Below, piece by piece: positions 58,899-64,000 of a stretch of DNA of 64,000 nucleotides. The stretch is taken from NCBI GenBank assembly GCA_033239525.1, contig BSYO01000033.1, positions 8,547,501-8,611,500 on the forward strand. Reading direction: 5' to 3'. The translations under genes were made by a program, and so were the position numbers. Origin of the DNA: Nepenthes gracilis (lineage: Eukaryota > Streptophyta > Magnoliopsida > Caryophyllales > Nepenthaceae). How positions within the stretch are numbered: the stretch's first letter is position 1; each line of letters opens with the position of its first letter. A model generated the notes under the pieces. That model saw nothing but the letters and a program-made list of their open reading frames with translations, was not told the DNA's origin and made no database searches.

Positions 58899-59725
58899 TA
58901 AAAAAGGACGTTTTGTCCCAAATTATATAATAATATTTCGACCCCGTAATAAATTAGCGGAAACAGTATAAAATTAAATATTCAATACACGTAAAGAATA
59001 TTTGTATCTAATGTTACGAGTAATATGAGTATAAAAATAAAGTAATAGTAATAATAAAAAGATAATATTTTTGGTGACAAATGAAAAACTCGATACCCAC
59101 GGTAATTGAGAAAAACTCTCTGGGTTTCAACGGCAAAGAAGAAATGCATTATGAAAATCAACTTATAGATCGAGCAGTAATGATACGCTAACATAACCGA
59201 TTTATTCCCGTATTATGATCCCTAATAAGAAACTCCTTAAATTTACCAACGGCAATAGAACCGGACGCCTTTTGATTTTCATGTCAATCTTTTCTCTCGT
59301 GCCACTTGAAGTGTCAAACATGACCGAATCTCCTTCTTCAATGTACCGACATCATCAACAAAGATAGAAGGGGTAGAGGTGATGGATTGATAAAGAGAAA
59401 CTGGTGAGAAAATCTCGAGTGGAACGGAGGCAAGCAGCGAGTAGGGGGTTTCTGGAATTTGCATTCGAGCTTGTGGTAAGCTCACGGCGAGCGCAAGGCT
59501 TCGAAATTTTGGGCTCGAATAGCTGGAGAGCTCATGGTGAGCATAGGGTTTCAGAATTTTGGGCTCGAGCTGGTGGTGAGCTCACGTCAAATGTGGTATT
59601 CCTGTAAGTCGGAATGGACAATTAAGGAAATATGTTGATGTAGCACTTCGACAAAACATAACCTGACATCGACACAATATTACATATGGTCACGAAATAT
59701 ACAAATCATAAAAATTATCCTAACA
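58899..59725 (-). repeat. D2 right LTR (5' LTR), internally deleted
   Basis: 827 bp. Both ends match the left LTR; about 250 bp around the CG-rich part is missing. Confidence 0.85.
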
Positions 59726-59734
59726 AGGTCCATT

Positions 59735-60440
59735 TTCGTAAGTTGAGCCATTGCGCTATAAAGGCCTAGGAGGTTAATTTGGTCCAAGAAAAGTAGCGGC
59801 CTTAGACTCCATTAAGGCCCAAGGATTTATGGAAACGGCCGAGGACTCTGCTTAATCTATAAAGTCGGTATGCCAGAGTTGGTGGCTGACTCTGTCAGCT
59901 GTAAGAAGGAATGAAGGCGACGTCTCAAGCAAGATGGAAACTTTTGTAGAGCACGTATGTCCTAAAAATGGCAGTTGACGTTAAAGTCAGTAGGCTTTAC
60001 AAAGCAGCATGATGAGTTTTGTAGGGTTGGTGGCAGGCTTTCCTGCACACGCCAGCTCCTTGCTGGGTAGGTGGCTGCCGATTAATATATATATGTACAG
60101 AGCGAGCTCCAATAAGGAGGAGGCAAAAAAAAAAAGTAACAAGGCAAAAAGAAGAGAAAAACATGGAGAACGAAAGAAGACGTTGTTCTACTCTTGAGCC
60201 CTATTCTTACTCTTTTCTGTAACTTGAATCCTTTGTAATTAAAAATTTTCATAGTGAAATTATTTATGGATCAATTGTCCCATAAATTTTTTCTCTCATT
60301 CAAGAGAGGGTTTTCTACGTAAAATATTGTGTGTCATTGCTATTCTCTCTCACACTCCCTCAAAATAGGATCTTCATTTTTTTGTGTTGCACGGGATTCG
60401 GATTCAATTATACGGAAAATGGGTCCGAGGATGCATTTGG
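59735..60440 (+). mobile_element. Tnt1-like copia LTR fragment
   Basis: Contains a TATA-like run (TTAATATATATATGTACAGA), then TTTCATAGTGAAATTATTTA, CTCATTCAAGAGAGGGTTTT and CTACGTAAAATATTGTGTG. This series is typical of the R-U5 part of Tnt1/Tork-type copia LTRs. No interior or matching LTR is seen, and the ends are not fixed. A 62-codon open frame inside it is not a gene. Confidence 0.5.
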
Positions 60441-63400
60441 ATCCCCTGTCCATATAACGATTAGGATCCAATGACGTAATAGATCCTAGTATTCTTTAAA
60501 TATCACCAATTTCTAAATCCTTAAATTTTCTCATAAAACTATCACACTATCTCAAAAAATCACAACACAACAATAATATCTCCTAACTTTACATATTAAG
60601 TAAAATCATAAATTCTCCTTGCAAACTTTGAGGTAAAAATACTACCATCGTAAATTCAAAATATTAGGAGAACACAACCCTAAAACACAAAGTTTCCATA
60701 ATATCCATATCCAATAATGTAAATAAAACTCTACCAAAAATTTAAAAAGGCATCTTGGTTGTGGGACTCTCAACTTGAAAGTACTACAACTTAAATGATT
60801 GTTGGCTAGTCCTACAAGTCTTATACTAATCTGGAGTTAAAAAAATATAATAAGTGAGTCACATACTTAATAAGTAATAATACTTAATGGCATGATTGTA
60901 ACAACAATAATTAACATATTGAGTTAGTGAACTCAAATAGGCATAAATAATAGCATTAACAATGATACTTACCAATAATATGACCTAAAACTTAGCAACT
61001 AGTCATAACATGACTCGACCACGATCTTATAAATCATCAATAGATTAATTTTACTGAATCCAAAAATCAATAAGAATATGAATTTTATCAAATCTAAATC
61101 TTGATAATAATATAGGTTTCATCAAATCTATCACAATAGAAATTTACATAATATCATGATATCCCAACAATCTCCTCGAATTTTATTCTAAAGCGGTGAC
61201 TTAAATGTAGACATGTTTATGCTCCTATTATTAGGTCAATACCATAAGGTATCCTAATACTAGCAAATTTGACATGTGACCACATAAAATCTCCAAGACT
61301 ATTGCTTCAAGTGATATGAGCATGGGAATCTTAGACTCTCCCAACAAGCATCCAAAGCACGAGAATCTCATACTCTCCCTATAAGCGTCCAAGGCACATA
61401 AAACTCAGAATTCATCCTACCATTGTAAAGTGCAAGAATTCCTTAGTATACTATATCTCAAACTGAGTATTACTTGTCATAATATTTCTTGATATCATAC
61501 TCTAAAATAGTCATACAACTATAGATATCCTTTTATAAAAATAATGCACATCAATCCACTGAGACATGGAATACATATCAGGCAATTATAAATTGTACTA
61601 AAATTTTACATATTTTATACGTTAAGATCTTAGTAATTTTATATAATATCATTTATCTAACAATAAATATCAAGAAAGTATACTCATATAATTAAAGACA
61701 ATGCAATAAAAAAACTCATCAATGGAAAAAAAAAAAGAGAAAATTACTGAAATACCTAACTAATTGATGCAGATCACCTCACATTGAATCCAATAAAATC
61801 CTCTAAATTTATCTTAACATTAGAAATCATCATCCTATATCTCACATGTAAGATCTGGAGCAAACTCTTGTCTCTGCCACAATGGCATTTGACATAAGCT
61901 CACACACTGCCTCATATTCCAAACTCCACTAAAATGATATCAAGCCCATTTGGACCATGGTCCCCACAATGAAGGACATTAAACATATATAATAAAACCT
62001 AATTATATTGTGGCTAGTCAAAATCTACAAGATTTCTAAAATTGTCTTGAACCAAGCTTGTTGTTTGAACAATGCCTCATGCGACACTCAAATGTCAACT
62101 ATAATTGTCATCAAAATGAAGTGTAACTATGATATTATTTATACTATATGCTACTAAGGTTGTCTATAATATGCTAATTGCTAAATATCCACAAAATAAA
62201 ATAATCAAGCATGTAAATCTATATTTCTATTCAAAGCAAGCCTTGGTATTCAAATGTAGCTCTCACGCTGATTAAACACCAAATTAAATCAAGTCATAAA
62301 TAAAAATAACAACATAACACAATAGCAATTAAATATATAATGTATTTCTACCTTGGACTAATTAATATAAATGCCATTCAAATGTCAGTCAAAAGTTATA
62401 TTAAAACTAGTTTAAATCATTATAAAATTTTGTTAAACATTTATATATCTTATTCATTTAACTGATTTTATGATTTCTCATAAAAACATGGAATAATTAA
62501 TATGAAAGGATGATAAATGAATTAATCATGAGAAGTTTTGATGATTGGGTTTGGATTACTTGCCTCAAATGGTAATCTCCTTCTTCAAATCTTCTCCCAT
62601 GCACAATCCCCTCTTCTCTCTCCTCTCTTTTATTCAAGGTGATGGCACAAAATGGAGAATGAAAGACAAAAGTGAAATCTTCCTTAGGCTTTTATGAAAT
62701 AAGAGGCTAGGGTTAGGAAGGTTGCTAGGATTTTTCTCTTATTTTTCTCTTTTAAAATTTCAACGATGTCTCCTAACTTTTATTTCCACACATGGATGTC
62801 ATTTTTTTCTTCTGCTAAAATTAAAAATTCAAAATTTTATGTTAACAATTCATACAATAGGGCTGGCAAGATTGGTGAATTGTTCTTCCCAGTTCAAATT
62901 TTTCAAAACATTTCCCTGTGGAGCTCGATCCTCTCACAAATCAAAAGACATTTTTTTTTAATTGGTATTATAATTCTCTAATAAAACAAGATTTGATTAC
63001 TCTAAGTGTGGCAGCTAGGTTATAACAAGAAGCACCTAGGCTTGTAGAAACTAGGGTTAGGGTTTTACCAAGGAAATTTAGGATTTTAAATATTCACACC
63101 CGAATAAAATTTGTTTAAGTTATAATGGTACATCACACAAAAATGAATATTAATAGCCAAAGTTAATCAAACTTTGTATACTATTTTTATGCAAATATTT
63201 AATTATAATTGTATTTTATGGAAAGAAACAAAAATTTTAGTTTTCTTATGATTTAAAAAAGTTTCAAATATTATATATGTAATTTAGAGTTTTTATTTTA
63301 ACTACATAAAAGCTATTGTAAGATATGAATAAATTATATTTGGATATATCTTAATATATTATATATCATTTAAAAATCATATATCATAATTCATGAGTAG

Positions 63401-64000
63401 TAAAAAGAAAGTGACAATCGCCGTTGTCTATAAAATATTACAAATAACCCCACTTATGAGTTTTAAATATTAATATATCGGCCGCAAATTATCAAAAATA
63501 CTCATAGTCTGATATTCAAAATTTGCCATTTAATTCGGTTAGCATATGAGTTATCAACCTTTAATTTTTAGATTTTTACATATTTTATATTATTCTTCAG
63601 TTTTTTAATTTTAAATATACTTTTTCATGCTTTTTAGTCTTCCTACATTTCTTGGTCAATTAGATTAGAAACTAGATTTACTTCTGGATTATATTCATTT
63701 TTTCCACTATAGGTAAGATCAGAAAAATACAAGAAAGGAGTGAATATATTATATTATTATATATGCCATTACATTACGTTATTCTATTTCAGAAATTTCA
63801 TAGGTACCTTCAAATTATATTAATACTAAAATAAAAAAATGAAAACTATATTCCAAATTTTAAATTATATCAAAATTAAAATAAGATGAATTAAGACTAT
63901 TTCATTTTATAATTTTTAATATATAAATGCAGCTGGAGTGAATTTTATGAGATTTCGATAAGAATGCGTCAGACGAAATTTTCTCGTCTCTGTTTCGCGG
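60441..64000. other. AT-rich sequence without recognised genes
   Basis: No open frame shows a domain. The CT-rich tract near 62.6 kb looks like part of another diverged LTR, without boundaries. Nothing else is identified. Confidence 0.4.

Larger units (their letters stand above)
55453..59725 (-). mobile_element. Copia-type gag-only LTR element D2
   Basis: LTRs 55453-56527 and 58899-59725 (the right one has lost about 250 bp). The interior is 2.37 kb, coding minus, with a polypurine tract AAAGGGGGAGATT next to the left LTR. Flanking AGGCC and AGGTC differ at one base, a likely target-site duplication. Structure and interior size match D1 and D3. No pol is present. Confidence 0.87.

Noticed and set aside
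60009..60197. A 62-codon open frame as a small secreted protein
   Set aside because: It overlaps the TATA-like and transcribed part of a copia LTR and ends in low-complexity Lys/Arg.
1..64000. A new multi-gene system in the window
   Set aside because: Apart from the transporter, almost every coding signal belongs to retroelements or to host-gene pieces inside them. No cluster of intact neighbouring genes exists.

Overview
This is a flowering-plant nuclear window, very probably from a eudicot. The one recognisable host gene has GT-AG introns, the rest is AT-rich, and LTR retrotransposons of Ty1-copia and Ty3-gypsy type are nested in each other. The species cannot be named from the sequence.

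Host gene: a HAK/KUP/KT potassium transporter, closest to clade I (HAK5-like), lies on the minus strand from 29055 to 10176 in eight exons. All seven introns have GT-AG ends. Exons 2-8 are open and contain the family motifs. Exon 1 carries a frame break, and a second acceptor 8 nt downstream at exon 2 would put the frame back. Intron 3 is about 13.7 kb and holds an internally inverted copia element (18.3-23.6 kb) and a gag-only copia element (24.0-27.7 kb, perfect target-site duplication, TSD). Intron 6 holds a 998-bp solo LTR with a perfect 5-bp TSD.

Left flank (1-9.8 kb): a decayed Tat-like gypsy element, a MITE-like inverted-repeat element, and a gag-only copia element (D1).

Right flank (29-64 kb): old chromovirus-type gypsy remnants (32.5-39.5 kb) are broken by element A (39507-43492). 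A second gypsy element C (43.7-55.1 kb) is broken inside reverse transcriptase by element B (45450-54187). B is broken in turn by a gag-only gypsy element H (46572-51526). A and B belong to one non-autonomous LTR family. In place of pol they carry copies of host genes: ankyrin-repeat protein pieces in A, and PP2C and TRAIP-like RING ligase pieces in B. At 46.57-47.58 kb the sequence alternates every 15-60 bp between H LTR sequence and RING-gene sequence. This looks like two haplotypes merged during assembly. A second gag-only copia copy (D2, 55.5-59.7 kb) and a Tnt1-like LTR (about 59.7-60.4 kb) follow. The last 3.5 kb holds nothing identifiable.

The elements do not form a pathway. The only likely functional unit is the transporter. 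No undescribed defence or metabolic system is visible. The unusual material is the gene-capturing LTR family, the transporter's 5' frame problem, and the interleaved segment. All retroelement names (A-H, D1-D4) are labels used only in this annotation.
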